Part shown: one piece after another, positions 1 through 5,948 of the stretch
How the letters are laid out: every line of letters starts with the position of its first letter
How positions within the stretch are numbered: position 1 is the stretch's first letter
Source of the DNA: Synergistaceae bacterium
GTDB taxonomy: Bacteria > Synergistota > Synergistia > Synergistales > Aminobacteriaceae
Direction of reading: 5' to 3'
Assembly (NCBI GenBank): GCA_031289165.1
Contig: JAITPZ010000253.1
Span: 1 to 7,417 of the forward strand
DNA: 7,417 bases
Translations under genes and position numbers: made by a program
Notes under the pieces: generated by a model
Told to the model about the DNA's origin: nothing
Seen by the model: only the letters and a program-made list of their open reading frames with translations
Database searches by the model: none

Positions 1-186
1 TCGTGAAAACCACAGTGATTCGACACTCACAAACACTTTTTCGTGTGGCAGGCGCTTATCGGACAGAGCCGCGACCTTGTCCGTCTCATCGAACCTGAGT
101 CCAACGTCGCCCGCCAAGGGCACACCTCCGTTTACAATCTTCTCGATCACGGAGAAGTTGTTGCGAAGCTCCGGCGTCGGTTTGAT
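1..186 (-). pseudogene. possible partial or decayed small gene, weak Phd/YefM antitoxin-like start
   Basis: Read on the minus strand, 62 codons are open from position 186 to the left edge with no stop. The first part reads IKPTPELRNNFSVIEK. This recalls the N-terminus of Phd/YefM-type antitoxins, which often run I-K/R-P-x-x-x-L-R-N-x-[FY]. The resemblance fades after about 20 residues, where the usual 'PVFITKNG' stretch is absent. Two ATG codons (195-190) lie just upstream but are followed at once by a TAG (189-187), so this frame has no intact ATG start. A TTG about 22 codons in is preceded by GGAGG at good spacing and could start a shorter protein that continues beyond the window. The plus-strand frame starting with GTG at 43 has no ribosome binding site and looks like a shadow. 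I do not recognise the product. This could be a remnant, a real partial gene with an internal start, or chance. Confidence 0.25.
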
Positions 187-384
187 CTACATCATGCGTC
201 ACATATCCAATCCCAACCTGCCATAATACTATCGTTATTGTATAGTGGTTTAACTTAAGTTTACTAAAAGAGGCTAAAAGTTTTCCTCGGCAGTGAGTTG
301 TTTTTAGCTATCCTGACTTCAGGCTTTTTACCTGCATTCACTGTAATGGCTTCGAAACGATTTTAGTCGGGGCTGTCGGCGTTT
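187..384. other. AT-rich intergenic spacer downstream of the Mur ligase gene
   Basis: No gene is visible here. Base composition drops sharply: 201-300 is about 36% GC by direct count, against roughly 60% in the neighbouring genes. It contains the 10-base perfect palindrome AACTTAAGTT (252-261) and two CTAAAAG copies exactly 10 bases apart (264-270 and 274-280). It also has an inverted pair GCTAAAA (273-279) / TTTTAGC (302-308) around a 22-base loop. On the minus strand TATACAAT and TATTAT runs lie near 220-245 and could be -10 elements for something reading leftward, but I find no convincing -35. No strong terminator for the Mur ligase gene is evident. Confidence 0.5.
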
Positions 385-1992
385 CTAATAGTTATCCGGC
401 AGGTCGTTCTCCAGCAGGACGACCTTCTGCATACCGGACGCGTCGATCGCGGCGACCCTGGCGAGCCCCTCGTTCAGGTCCTTCGCGACGAAGATTCTGT
501 TCTCGGGGTAGCCGGTATCCGTCAGGCCCCTGAGGATGCTCTTTGTCCGGCGTTTTCCCACGAGAACCACGAAGTTGCAGACCGCCCCGGCCTGAGCCCC
601 GAACTTTTCGTGCAGCTCGTCCTCCCGGTTCCCGAGTTCGACCATGCCCGGCGTCACCAGAATTTTACAACCGTCGAACATCGCCAGCACGTCGAGTGCG
701 GCCTTTGCGCCGGCGGCGTTGGAGTTGTAGGCGTCGTCGATAATCAGAGTGCTGCCGCCGCGAATCAGCTGCAACCGATGGGGAACGCCCTCCAGTCGAC
801 GCACGCCGACGGCGATGTCGCCTCGGGGCACGCCCATAAAATCTGCCACGGCTATGGCCGCCAGAACATTTTCCACGTTGTGCGCGCCGATCAGCCGCGT
901 CTCGAAGGCCATTTCCGAAGCATCCGGGAATCTGACGGAAAAGGAGGTCCCCTCCCCGCTCACCCTCACGTCGCGAGCCTGGTAGCCGCAGCTCTCGAAA
1001 GAGTCGGAAAGACCGTAAGTCACAACCTTCCGGGCGCTCTTTTCATTTTTCCTTCGACGCTCCAGCTCGACGCGAACGGGCTCGCTGTTCCGGTTCAGGA
1101 AGGCGACTCCACTGTCGGGCAGGGCGTCAGCCAGCTCGAACTTCGTCCGGGTCACGTTGTCCGGCGTTTTGAAGGACTCCAGGTGCTGCGGGCCGATGGA
1201 GGTGATCACTCCGTGTTCGGGCCTCACGATGTCGCAGATCTCTTTGACGTCGCCGACGTTCCTCGCGCCCATCTCGCAGACGAACACCTCGTGGAAGGGT
1301 TTCAGATTCTCTCGAATGGTTCTTACGACTCCGAGGGTGGTGTTGTAGTTCTCCGGCGTCATCAGGACGTTGTAACGGAGCGACAGGAGTTTATGCAGGT
1401 AAAACTTCGTGCTGGTCTTGCCGTAGCTCCCCGTCACGCCTATGACGTTCAGGCCGGGGTGCTCCCTTAGCATCCGCTTCGCATCCCGAATGTACCAGCG
1501 GTTGATCGCCCTTTCAAGGGGCATGTTGATCGCGTTCGCCAGAAGGACGAAACCAGGCGCCAGCATGTGCGCGGCCGCAAGGCAAAGCGCCTGTTTATCG
1601 AGGTCATCGACGCGCAAAATCGCCGCCACCGTCGCGACAATGAGGGCGGCGTAAGTCGCCAGCATTCTTTTAACGCGATTCGTACAGACCAGAGGCTTTT
1701 TGGATTTCTCCCGCCACAGGTATTTAATGAGACAAACCTGAGCGGAATACCATAAGGCAATCTTATACAACGCCAATTTTTGTGGCAGCGCCACACAGTA
1801 TATAAAAGTGAAGCACATCACCACGACGTTCCTTTTCAGCCAGTCTTTCCAGTTTCCCGCGAGCCAGCGAAGCTGGACCCCAACCTTATAGGAGTTCAGC
1901 TGGAACATGTGCAGGCAGTGCAAAGTACAGGAGCAATGACTGAACAGGAAAATAAAAATGATCGATATTTCCCAAACGGACATATCGGTCAT
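385..1992 (-). CDS. MurF-like Mur ligase with N-terminal membrane domain
   Basis: This 535-residue protein is a Mur-ligase-family ATP-dependent amide ligase. The closest enzyme is UDP-MurNAc-tripeptide:D-Ala-D-Ala ligase (MurF), which completes the peptidoglycan pentapeptide precursor. The Mur core is intact: P-loop GVTGSYGKTSTK (185-196, Lys192), EMGA (240-243), GPQHLESF with His270, TKFEL with Lys284 at the usual carbamylated-lysine position, GAHNVENVLAA (369-379) and DDAYNSN (419-425). The first 180 residues differ from classical MurF. In place of the soluble UDP-MurNAc-tripeptide domain there are about four hydrophobic segments (near 10-28, 55-90, 112-125 and 137-155), so the enzyme should sit on the membrane. 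I recall similar proteins, with an HMFQLNSYK-type start and an ENDLPDNY end, in clostridia. The start is fixed by a strong AGGAGG site and the ATGA overlap with the upstream hydrolase gene. The frame is open further upstream, but that part is an Arg/Pro-rich shadow of the hydrolase. It may be a second, specialised MurF or may use another substrate. Confidence 0.9.
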   Translation of the reverse strand: MTDMSVWEISIIFIFLFSHCSCTLHCLHMFQLNSYKVGVQLRWLAGNWKDWLKRNVVVMCFTFIYCVALPQKLALYKIALWYSAQVCLIKYLWREKSKKPLVCTNRVKRMLATYAALIVATVAAILRVDDLDKQALCLAAAHMLAPGFVLLANAINMPLERAINRWYIRDAKRMLREHPGLNVIGVTGSYGKTSTKFYLHKLLSLRYNVLMTPENYNTTLGVVRTIRENLKPFHEVFVCEMGARNVGDVKEICDIVRPEHGVITSIGPQHLESFKTPDNVTRTKFELADALPDSGVAFLNRNSEPVRVELERRRKNEKSARKVVTYGLSDSFESCGYQARDVRVSGEGTSFSVRFPDASEMAFETRLIGAHNVENVLAAIAVADFMGVPRGDIAVGVRRLEGVPHRLQLIRGGSTLIIDDAYNSNAAGAKAALDVLAMFDGCKILVTPGMVELGNREDELHEKFGAQAGAVCNFVVLVGKRRTKSILRGLTDTGYPENRIFVAKDLNEGLARVAAIDASGMQKVVLLENDLPDNY

Positions 1993-2810
1993 GACGTCCT
2001 CCTGATTCCGAGGAACGAGTCCAGCACCTTTCCGAACACGAAGGGCTGGTCCAGAAAGGAGTAATGTCCGGCCTCTTTCAGCTCGACCAGGCCCGCGTCG
2101 GGGATGAGGCGCTCCATGATTCTCGCGTCGCCGACGGGCGTTTCCCGGTCGTTCTCGCCCCATATCAGCAGCGCGGGGCACGGAATGGAGGAAAGAAGGG
2201 GCGTCAGGTCCTCGTTCACGACCTTCACGAAGCACTCCCGCATTCGCGGGGACGCGTTGCGGTAGTCGGCCGAACCGTTTCTGCGCCGCCAGGCCTCGAT
2301 AAGACCGGGGAATTTTTTTCCGAGAAGGGACAGCGACAGAACGTTCCTGACGCATTTATAGACGAGAAGGCGAATTTTCTGCCTCATCGTCCTTTTGTGC
2401 CGGATGCCCGCGCCGTTCACCAGGATGATTTTGGAGATGCGAAACGCAAGCGCGTCCCTGGCCGCCAGTTTGATAATGACTCTGCCGCCGAAGGAGTGTC
2501 CGATCAGGACCGCGTCGTCGATCCCCAGTTCTTTCAGGAACGCGGTCACGAAGTCCGCGTACTCGTCCACTCCCCACGCGGCGGGCGGCTCCTGAGTACC
2601 GCCAAAGCCCGGAAGGTTCGGCGCACAGACCCTGCGGTCCTCCGCCACGCAGTCCAGAAAGGGGCGAAACACCGCGAAGTCGGAGCCCCATCCATGCAGA
2701 AACACCACCGCGTCCCCGGAACCTCCATCGTAATAATTGACGTCGATTCCATCAATGCGCATTTTTTTTCCGAAGTGCGTTTTTTCGTTGCGCGTTTCGT
2801 CGAGGTTCAT
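1989..2810 (-). CDS. alpha/beta-fold hydrolase
   Basis: This 273-residue alpha/beta-hydrolase-fold enzyme is cytoplasmic, with no signal peptide. The whole fold is present: the oxyanion-hole HGWG (39-42), the nucleophile elbow GHSFGG with Ser106, the acid in GENDRETP (Asp221) and the catalytic His249 in AGHYSFLDQP. Between about 137 and 200 there is a basic lid or cap with a hydrophobic helix (LLVYKCVRNVLSLSLLG), which might touch the membrane. The substrate cannot be read from the sequence; esterase, thioesterase, lipase-like and C-C hydrolase activities are all found in this superfamily. The ATG at 2810 is preceded by GGAGAG. An ATG at 2762, closer to the usual family start, has a poorer site, and the frame stays open to 2975 in sequence that does not look coding. 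The stop overlaps the ATG of the Mur ligase by 4 bases, so the two are probably co-translated. This suggests, without proving, a role near the cell envelope. Confidence 0.9.
   Translation of the reverse strand: MNLDETRNEKTHFGKKMRIDGIDVNYYDGGSGDAVVFLHGWGSDFAVFRPFLDCVAEDRRVCAPNLPGFGGTQEPPAAWGVDEYADFVTAFLKELGIDDAVLIGHSFGGRVIIKLAARDALAFRISKIILVNGAGIRHKRTMRQKIRLLVYKCVRNVLSLSLLGKKFPGLIEAWRRRNGSADYRNASPRMRECFVKVVNEDLTPLLSSIPCPALLIWGENDRETPVGDARIMERLIPDAGLVELKEAGHYSFLDQPFVFGKVLDSFLGIRRTS
1998..2003 (-). promoter_or_regulatory. Shine-Dalgarno site of the Mur ligase gene
   Basis: The minus strand reads AGGAGG five bases before the ATG at 1992-1990. It lies inside the end of the hydrolase gene and decides the start of the ligase against the longer open frame upstream. 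Confidence 0.75.
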
Positions 2811-2814
2811 TGCG

Positions 2815-2820
2815 CTCTCC
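2815..2820 (-). promoter_or_regulatory. Shine-Dalgarno site of the hydrolase gene
   Basis: The minus strand reads GGAGAG, with the GGAG core six bases before the ATG at 2810. It favours this start over the ATG at 2762, which has only a weak GGAAA-type sequence upstream. Confidence 0.55.
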
Positions 2821-2864
2821 AAAGCTCCATGATAGCGACGCTTCCAGCTCGCATGTGAAAGTTT

Positions 2865-2873
2865 ATTGTAACA
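2865..2873 (-). promoter_or_regulatory. candidate extended -10 promoter of the hydrolase-Mur ligase operon
   Basis: The minus strand reads TGTTACAAT, an extended -10 (TGn plus TACAAT, five of six matches to TATAAT). It would start transcription near 2858 and give a leader of about 48 bases before the ATG at 2810. I see no good -35 box at 16-18 bases, which is tolerated for extended -10 promoters. This is inferred from pattern only. Confidence 0.4.
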
Positions 2874-2985
2874 TATCGGCTCGTTTTCCGAGTTTGTTCG
2901 GACTTCCACGACAGAGCAAACGAACGTATCGCCGATTCCGCCCCGGAGGTATGAACCAAAGTTTCTTAAACCCATAATTTTGTAG

Positions 2986-3014
2986 TTGCAATTTTACGTC
3001 CGGTATCCTATCGT
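2986..3014 (+). promoter_or_regulatory. weak candidate promoter of the DinB-like gene
   Basis: TTGCAA (2986-2991) and TATCGT (3009-3014) are 17 bases apart. Each matches the sigma-70 consensus at four of six positions. The spacing and the location upstream of the DinB-like gene fit, but such a match is common by chance. Confidence 0.2.
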
Positions 3015-3051
3015 TTACGGGAATGCAATTATTTGGGGATCCACAAATTTG

Positions 3052-3058
3052 AAGGAGG
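3052..3058 (+). promoter_or_regulatory. Shine-Dalgarno site that sets the TTG start of the DinB-like gene
   Basis: AAGGAGG lies eight bases before the TTG at 3067. It is a near-perfect anti-16S match, and no ATG or GTG is available nearby in frame. It therefore supports a TTG start and argues against the longer frame from 2986. Confidence 0.7.
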
Positions 3059-3066
3059 CGTTTTCA

Positions 3067-3543
3067 TTGAGAGCAATAACGGACGCGCTGAAGGGAAATT
3101 TCGACAGTGGATGGAAATTTTTGGATCAGATCATCGAGGTCTGTCCGGATTCCGTGTGGAGTAAAAAGGCGGGAGGGTTCGTGTTCTGGCAACAGCTTTA
3201 TCACTGCTTTTCGGCCGTGGACTTCTTCCTCATGCCGAAGGACGGGACTCCGAAGCCCGGCCCCTGGGGCGGGGACGTCGCCTCCTTCAAAGCGGAGCCG
3301 AAGGTAACGCCGACCAAAGCGGAGCTCAAAGCATGGTCGGCTCAGCGGAAGGCCGATGTCGACGCGTGGATCGCCACGCTCGACGACGCGTCCCTCTCTC
3401 AGATCCACGAGGGCTTCAGCTCCCGCTGGGGCGCGCCGATGAGCAACGTGATGACGCTGGCGATTCTGTCGGGTCATCTGTCCTACCACATCGGGCACTG
3501 CGACGCGATTCTCCGCGACAACGGCGGGAAGGGCGTCATGTAG
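3067..3543 (+). CDS. DinB/YfiT-superfamily putative metalloenzyme
   Basis: With a TTG start behind a strong AAGGAGG site the protein has 158 residues, normal for the DinB/YfiT-like four-helix-bundle superfamily. These proteins place three histidines around a divalent metal (Zn, Ni or Mn). Several members are thiol-dependent transferases (bacillithiol, mycothiol or glutathione), but most have no known reaction. The expected histidines are visible: His46 in the first long helix (WQQLYHCFSAVDFF) and the C-terminal HLSYHIGHCDAILR, with His137 and His141 in the H-x3-H pattern plus His144. There is no signal peptide, so it should be cytosolic. It is transcribed away from the hydrolase-ligase operon and ends with ATG-TAG about 94 bases before the next gene. 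A longer frame from a TTG at 2986 has no ribosome binding site and an uncharacteristic N-terminus. The superfamily is fairly clear; the substrate is unknown. Confidence 0.8.
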   Translation: MRAITDALKGNFDSGWKFLDQIIEVCPDSVWSKKAGGFVFWQQLYHCFSAVDFFLMPKDGTPKPGPWGGDVASFKAEPKVTPTKAELKAWSAQRKADVDAWIATLDDASLSQIHEGFSSRWGAPMSNVMTLAILSGHLSYHIGHCDAILRDNGGKGVM

Positions 3544-3557
3544 GCGCGACACGAATC

Positions 3558-3577
3558 TTCTGATACGAGAATTTTTT
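3558..3577 (+). terminator. weak hairpin and T-run after the DinB-like gene
   Basis: TTCT (3558-3561) can pair with AGAA (3568-3571) and is followed directly by six T (3572-3577). The stem is only four A/T-rich pairs, so any termination would be inefficient. Read-through into the next gene is possible. Confidence 0.2.
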
Positions 3578-3637
3578 CACGGAGACCGCCTGTTTGAAAG
3601 TCATTCATCGAAAATTATTGATGCGAGGTGGCGAAAA

Positions 3638-4417
3638 ATGCGATGCGGATTTTTTTTCGCGGTTACGGCTTTTATACTGCTGTTCTGTTCCATCGCCTCA
3701 GCCGCTGATCTGACGGGGGATTTTCCCGCGAACACGGCGGAGGAAAAATTCGTGAAGGCCCTGGTCAACACGCTTAAGCCCGAGACGCTCGAGGTCGTCT
3801 TTGGCGGGACGCCCGCGCCCGACGGAACGCTGTCGAGAATCTACGTCAGGGCGCACGGAATTTCCGCGGGTACGGACTGGCGTCTGGACGACGTCGCCCT
3901 GACGGGCTCGCTCGTGAAACTGACGCCGCCGGACCAGTGGGACGCGAACGACATCAAAACCTTCAGGCCGGAAAAATGGGAGGGACTTTTCAACGTCGAG
4001 GTCGTCTTAAAGGAAGCGGACGCGAAGAACGCGCTCAGGATCTTCATGGCCAAAGGCGGCAAAAACGCGCGAAAATGGCGCGACCTGAACGTCGACTTTC
4101 GCGCCGGGTCTCTTTTCCTCAGCGGCGTCTATAGCGTCAACAGCGGGATAAGGGCGACCTTCGAGATCACGACCGGGCTCGAACTGCGGAGCGGAACGCA
4201 GATCTGGCTCGTGGACACCAACGTCCGGGTCAACAGGGACGACCAGACCGACGCCATCCGCAGCGAGATCAAAAAGGTCAACCCGCCCCTGGACTTTTCA
4301 AAATCGGGGATTCCCGTCACGCTGCGCTCGCTTTCCGTGACGAACGACGAAATTCGCGTCGGAACGGCAACCCCTCCCCAACCCTTCCCGGGAACGACGT
4401 ATCGCTGCAAAAAGTGA
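3638..4417 (+). CDS. secreted LmeA-like (DUF2993) putative lipid-binding protein
   Basis: This 259-residue protein has a clear Sec signal peptide: Arg2, a hydrophobic core FFFAVTAFILLFCSIA (5-20) and a likely signal peptidase I site after Ala22 (ASA, then AD). The mature part alternates strands and short helices. Its features (AEEKFVKALVNTL, an IYVRAHG-type strand, 'NVDFRAGSLFLSGVYSV', 'WLVDTNVRVN', a C-terminal 'PPLDFSKSGIPVTLRSLSVTNDEIRV') match the general layout of DUF2993/LmeA proteins. Those are exported beta-rich proteins that bind phospholipid; in mycobacteria LmeA affects lipomannan elongation. The ATG is preceded by GAGGTG seven bases away. Cys17 is not a lipobox, because the residue before it is Phe. 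In a diderm the protein would lie in the periplasm. Its stop overlaps a GTG of the next gene, so the two may be one operon. The family assignment rests on motif memory. Confidence 0.7.
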   Translation: MRCGFFFAVTAFILLFCSIASAADLTGDFPANTAEEKFVKALVNTLKPETLEVVFGGTPAPDGTLSRIYVRAHGISAGTDWRLDDVALTGSLVKLTPPDQWDANDIKTFRPEKWEGLFNVEVVLKEADAKNALRIFMAKGGKNARKWRDLNVDFRAGSLFLSGVYSVNSGIRATFEITTGLELRSGTQIWLVDTNVRVNRDDQTDAIRSEIKKVNPPLDFSKSGIPVTLRSLSVTNDEIRVGTATPPQPFPGTTYRCKK

Positions 4418-4440
4418 AGGAACAGACAGGAAAAGGCCCT

Positions 4441-5199
4441 GTGACGGAAAACGCGCGGTTGAGGGGAATCATCGAGGACGCGGTGCGGTTCTTCATACGC
4501 GATTACTGCGAGAGGCGCCGCCTGGAAAACATCTGGAGAACACCCGGCGTGAAGTACGCGGACGCCGAGCATCCCGGGTTCCGAGACCTTAAAAGAATTG
4601 TTCTGGAAAGTCACTTCATGCCCGAGGACTTTCTTCCGGCCCCGCGGACCGTAATCTCGTATTTTTTGCCGTTCGCCGAGTCGGTCGCGGCGGGCAACGT
4701 GAATGGCCTGCGGGCGTCGGACGGCTGGGCACGGGCCTACAACGTCACCAACGAGATGGCGGTGCACCTGAACGACCACCTGGTGCAGGCCGTAAACGAT
4801 TTGGGATATCGCGCCGCCGTTCCCCAAAACATCGGGACCCTGAAGGACGTGCTCAAAAGCCGCTGGTCGCAGAGGCACGTCGCGCGCCTCGCGGGGCACG
4901 GGACGTTCGGGCTCAACAACATGCTGATTACCGAACAGGGCTGCACCGGAAGGTTTTTCTCCGTGATCGCCGACCTGCCCCTCGCTCACGACGCCGTCGT
5001 CTCCGGAGAAAGGTGCCTGTACAGACGGAACGGGACCTGCGGCCTCTGCGTCGCTCGCTGCCCGGCCGAAGCCCTGACGCCCGAGGGATTCGACCGATGG
5101 AGGTGCGGCGAAATGTGCCACAAAAACGAAATCGAAAAAGGAGCCAGCGTGTGCGGCAAATGCGTCGTGGCCCTCCCCTGTTCGTTTCGATGCCCATAA
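4441..5199 (+). CDS. QueG-like protein with two [4Fe-4S] cluster motifs (epoxyqueuosine reductase-related)
   Basis: This 252-residue cytosolic iron-sulfur protein is related to epoxyqueuosine reductase (QueG, COG1600). The QueG/reductive-dehalogenase core shows as WSQRHVARLAGHGTFGLNNM and LITEQGCTGR (about 142-171). A bacterial-ferredoxin-like tail follows, with cysteines at 192, 200, 203, 207, 222, 226, 238, 241, 247 and 251. It includes CGLCVARCP and CGKCVVALPC, enough for two clusters. The protein is shorter than E. coli QueG and lacks its C-terminal HEAT-like repeats. It belongs to a group often auto-named 'epoxyqueuosine reductase' whose substrate is unproven. The GTG at 4441 has AGGA nine bases upstream. 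An in-frame GTG at 4414 would add nine residues and overlap the previous stop by 4 bases (GTGA), but has no visible ribosome binding site. No other queuosine gene is in the window. Confidence 0.8.
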   Translation: MTENARLRGIIEDAVRFFIRDYCERRRLENIWRTPGVKYADAEHPGFRDLKRIVLESHFMPEDFLPAPRTVISYFLPFAESVAAGNVNGLRASDGWARAYNVTNEMAVHLNDHLVQAVNDLGYRAAVPQNIGTLKDVLKSRWSQRHVARLAGHGTFGLNNMLITEQGCTGRFFSVIADLPLAHDAVVSGERCLYRRNGTCGLCVARCPAEALTPEGFDRWRCGEMCHKNEIEKGASVCGKCVVALPCSFRCP

Positions 5200-5252
5200 C
5201 CTTCGTAAACCCGTCGATTTTCACGCGTGCAGATGAATGGCGGAAAGATTTG

Positions 5253-5280
5253 GAGGGAGGCGAAAATCGCCTCCCTCTTT
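5253..5280. terminator. bidirectional intrinsic terminator between convergent genes
   Basis: Positions 5253-5263 pair perfectly with 5267-5277: an 11-base, mostly G/C stem around an AAA loop. On the plus strand it is followed by TTTAAT. On the minus strand the downstream side is only moderately T-rich (CCAAATCTTT). It should stop transcription of the QueG-like gene and probably also of the oxidoreductase operon arriving from the other side. Confidence 0.8.
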
Positions 5281-5293
5281 AATGCGTGCAGTT

Positions 5294-5310
5294 CGGGAAA
5301 AACTTTCCCG
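5294..5310 (+). terminator. second hairpin, possible backup terminator
   Basis: CGGGAAA (5294-5300) pairs with TTTCCCG (5304-5310) around AAC, giving a 7-base stem followed by GCTTTTC on the plus strand. The T-run is short and starts late, so this is at best a backup terminator for plus-strand transcripts. It also lies just past the end of the gamma-subunit gene. Confidence 0.35.
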
Positions 5311-5324
5311 GCTTTTCGGCGGAC

Positions 5325-5945
5325 CTACGGAAGAGGACTCTGCCGGAAAAGCTCGTAGCCCTCGTTGAAGGCCTGGATGTTCAGATCCACGAGCTTCGGC
5401 GCCTGGAAGTGGTCGGTAATCGCCTTGCGAAGCGCATCGGACGAGGCGATGTGGTCCAGGTCCAGAACGCGTCCCACGCAGCCCAGCGCCACCATGTTGG
5501 TCACGATCTCCCGAGCGAGCTTGTCGCGGGCCGTGCGCACGATCGGCAGCGTGTAGATGCGCGCGTCGATTTGCCGTCCGGAATCCTCCACGCTCCCGCC
5601 GCCGTAGGACGTGGTGATCCCCGGCAGTTCGGTGACAAAAAAGTCGTCGTACACGATGCGTCCTCCCGGCGTCGTGTCAGGCGCGAACTCCGTGGCCGCA
5701 GCCTGGGTCAGAATCACCTGCAGGTTCGGGGCCATTACCTTGGGGTAATCGATGGGTTCACGGGAGATGACCACCTCGGCCTTCGACTTTCCACCCCTCG
5801 CCTCCGGGCCGTAGGCCTGGGACTGGACGACGTAGAGGCCCTGCTCGTAAAGGGTGATGGCCTGGCCAATCAGCTCGGTCGCAAGGATGACGCCCTGGCC
5901 GCCTGACCCCGCGATGCGAATTTCAAATCTCTCACTGCCCGTCAT
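5325..5945 (-). CDS. korC: 2-oxoacid:ferredoxin oxidoreductase, gamma subunit
   Basis: This 206-residue gamma subunit belongs to a CoA-acylating 2-oxoacid:ferredoxin oxidoreductase (2-oxoglutarate, 2-oxoisovalerate or pyruvate type). The domain closes over the CoA site of the alpha-beta catalytic core. The family signature GSGGQG is at 13-18, followed by the conserved QSQAYGPEARGGKSKAEVVI (41-60) and NMVALG (150-155). It has no cluster cysteines, as expected. The ATG is three bases after the beta-subunit stop, with GAGGGG seven bases upstream of it, so the gene is clearly in the same operon. It is the last gene before a strong terminator at 5253-5280. The symbol follows the usual Kor order; the actual 2-oxoacid cannot be read from this subunit. 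Confidence 0.9.
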   Translation of the reverse strand: MTGSERFEIRIAGSGGQGVILATELIGQAITLYEQGLYVVQSQAYGPEARGGKSKAEVVISREPIDYPKVMAPNLQVILTQAAATEFAPDTTPGGRIVYDDFFVTELPGITTSYGGGSVEDSGRQIDARIYTLPIVRTARDKLAREIVTNMVALGCVGRVLDLDHIASSDALRKAITDHFQAPKLVDLNIQAFNEGYELFRQSPLP

Positions 5946-5948
5946 GTC

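Noticed and set aside
43..258. 71-codon plus-strand open frame with a GTG start at the left edge
   Set aside because: No ribosome binding site, no recognisable motif, and its 3' half runs into AT-rich spacer. The opposite strand gives a more protein-like reading.
308..337. CCTGACTTCAGG followed by CTTTTTA as a plus-strand terminator
   Set aside because: The usable stem is four or five pairs with a two- to four-base loop, and no supported plus-strand gene ends upstream of it.
610..1470. Long plus-strand open frame (286 codons) opposite the Mur ligase
   Set aside because: It mirrors the codon bias of a GC-rich gene. The minus strand carries every Mur ligase motif, and the plus reading has no recognisable domain.
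1993..2355. N-terminal extension of the Mur ligase frame by 121 codons
   Set aside because: The extension is Arg/Pro/Gly-rich, lies entirely antiparallel-frame inside the intact hydrolase gene on the same strand, and the strong AGGAGG plus ATGA overlap marks the start at 1992.
2064..2858. Long plus-strand open frame (264 codons) opposite the hydrolase
   Set aside because: Shadow of a gene with a complete catalytic triad on the other strand; no domain seen.
2811..2975. Upstream extension of the hydrolase to an ATG at 2975
   Set aside because: No ribosome binding site before that ATG. The extra 55 residues do not resemble the family and contain the candidate promoter.
3594..3621. TTGAAA and TATTGA as a promoter for the DUF2993-like gene
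   Set aside because: The start of transcription would fall inside the ribosome binding site, and the -10 matches only three of six positions.
3638..3706. Lipoprotein signal (LLFC) in the DUF2993-like protein
   Set aside because: The residue before Cys17 is Phe, not Gly, Ala or Ser as a lipobox needs. A normal signal peptidase I site (ASA) follows.
4129..5121. Long minus-strand open frame (330 codons) opposite the DUF2993-like and QueG-like genes
   Set aside because: It spans the junction of two well-supported plus-strand genes and shows no motif of its own.
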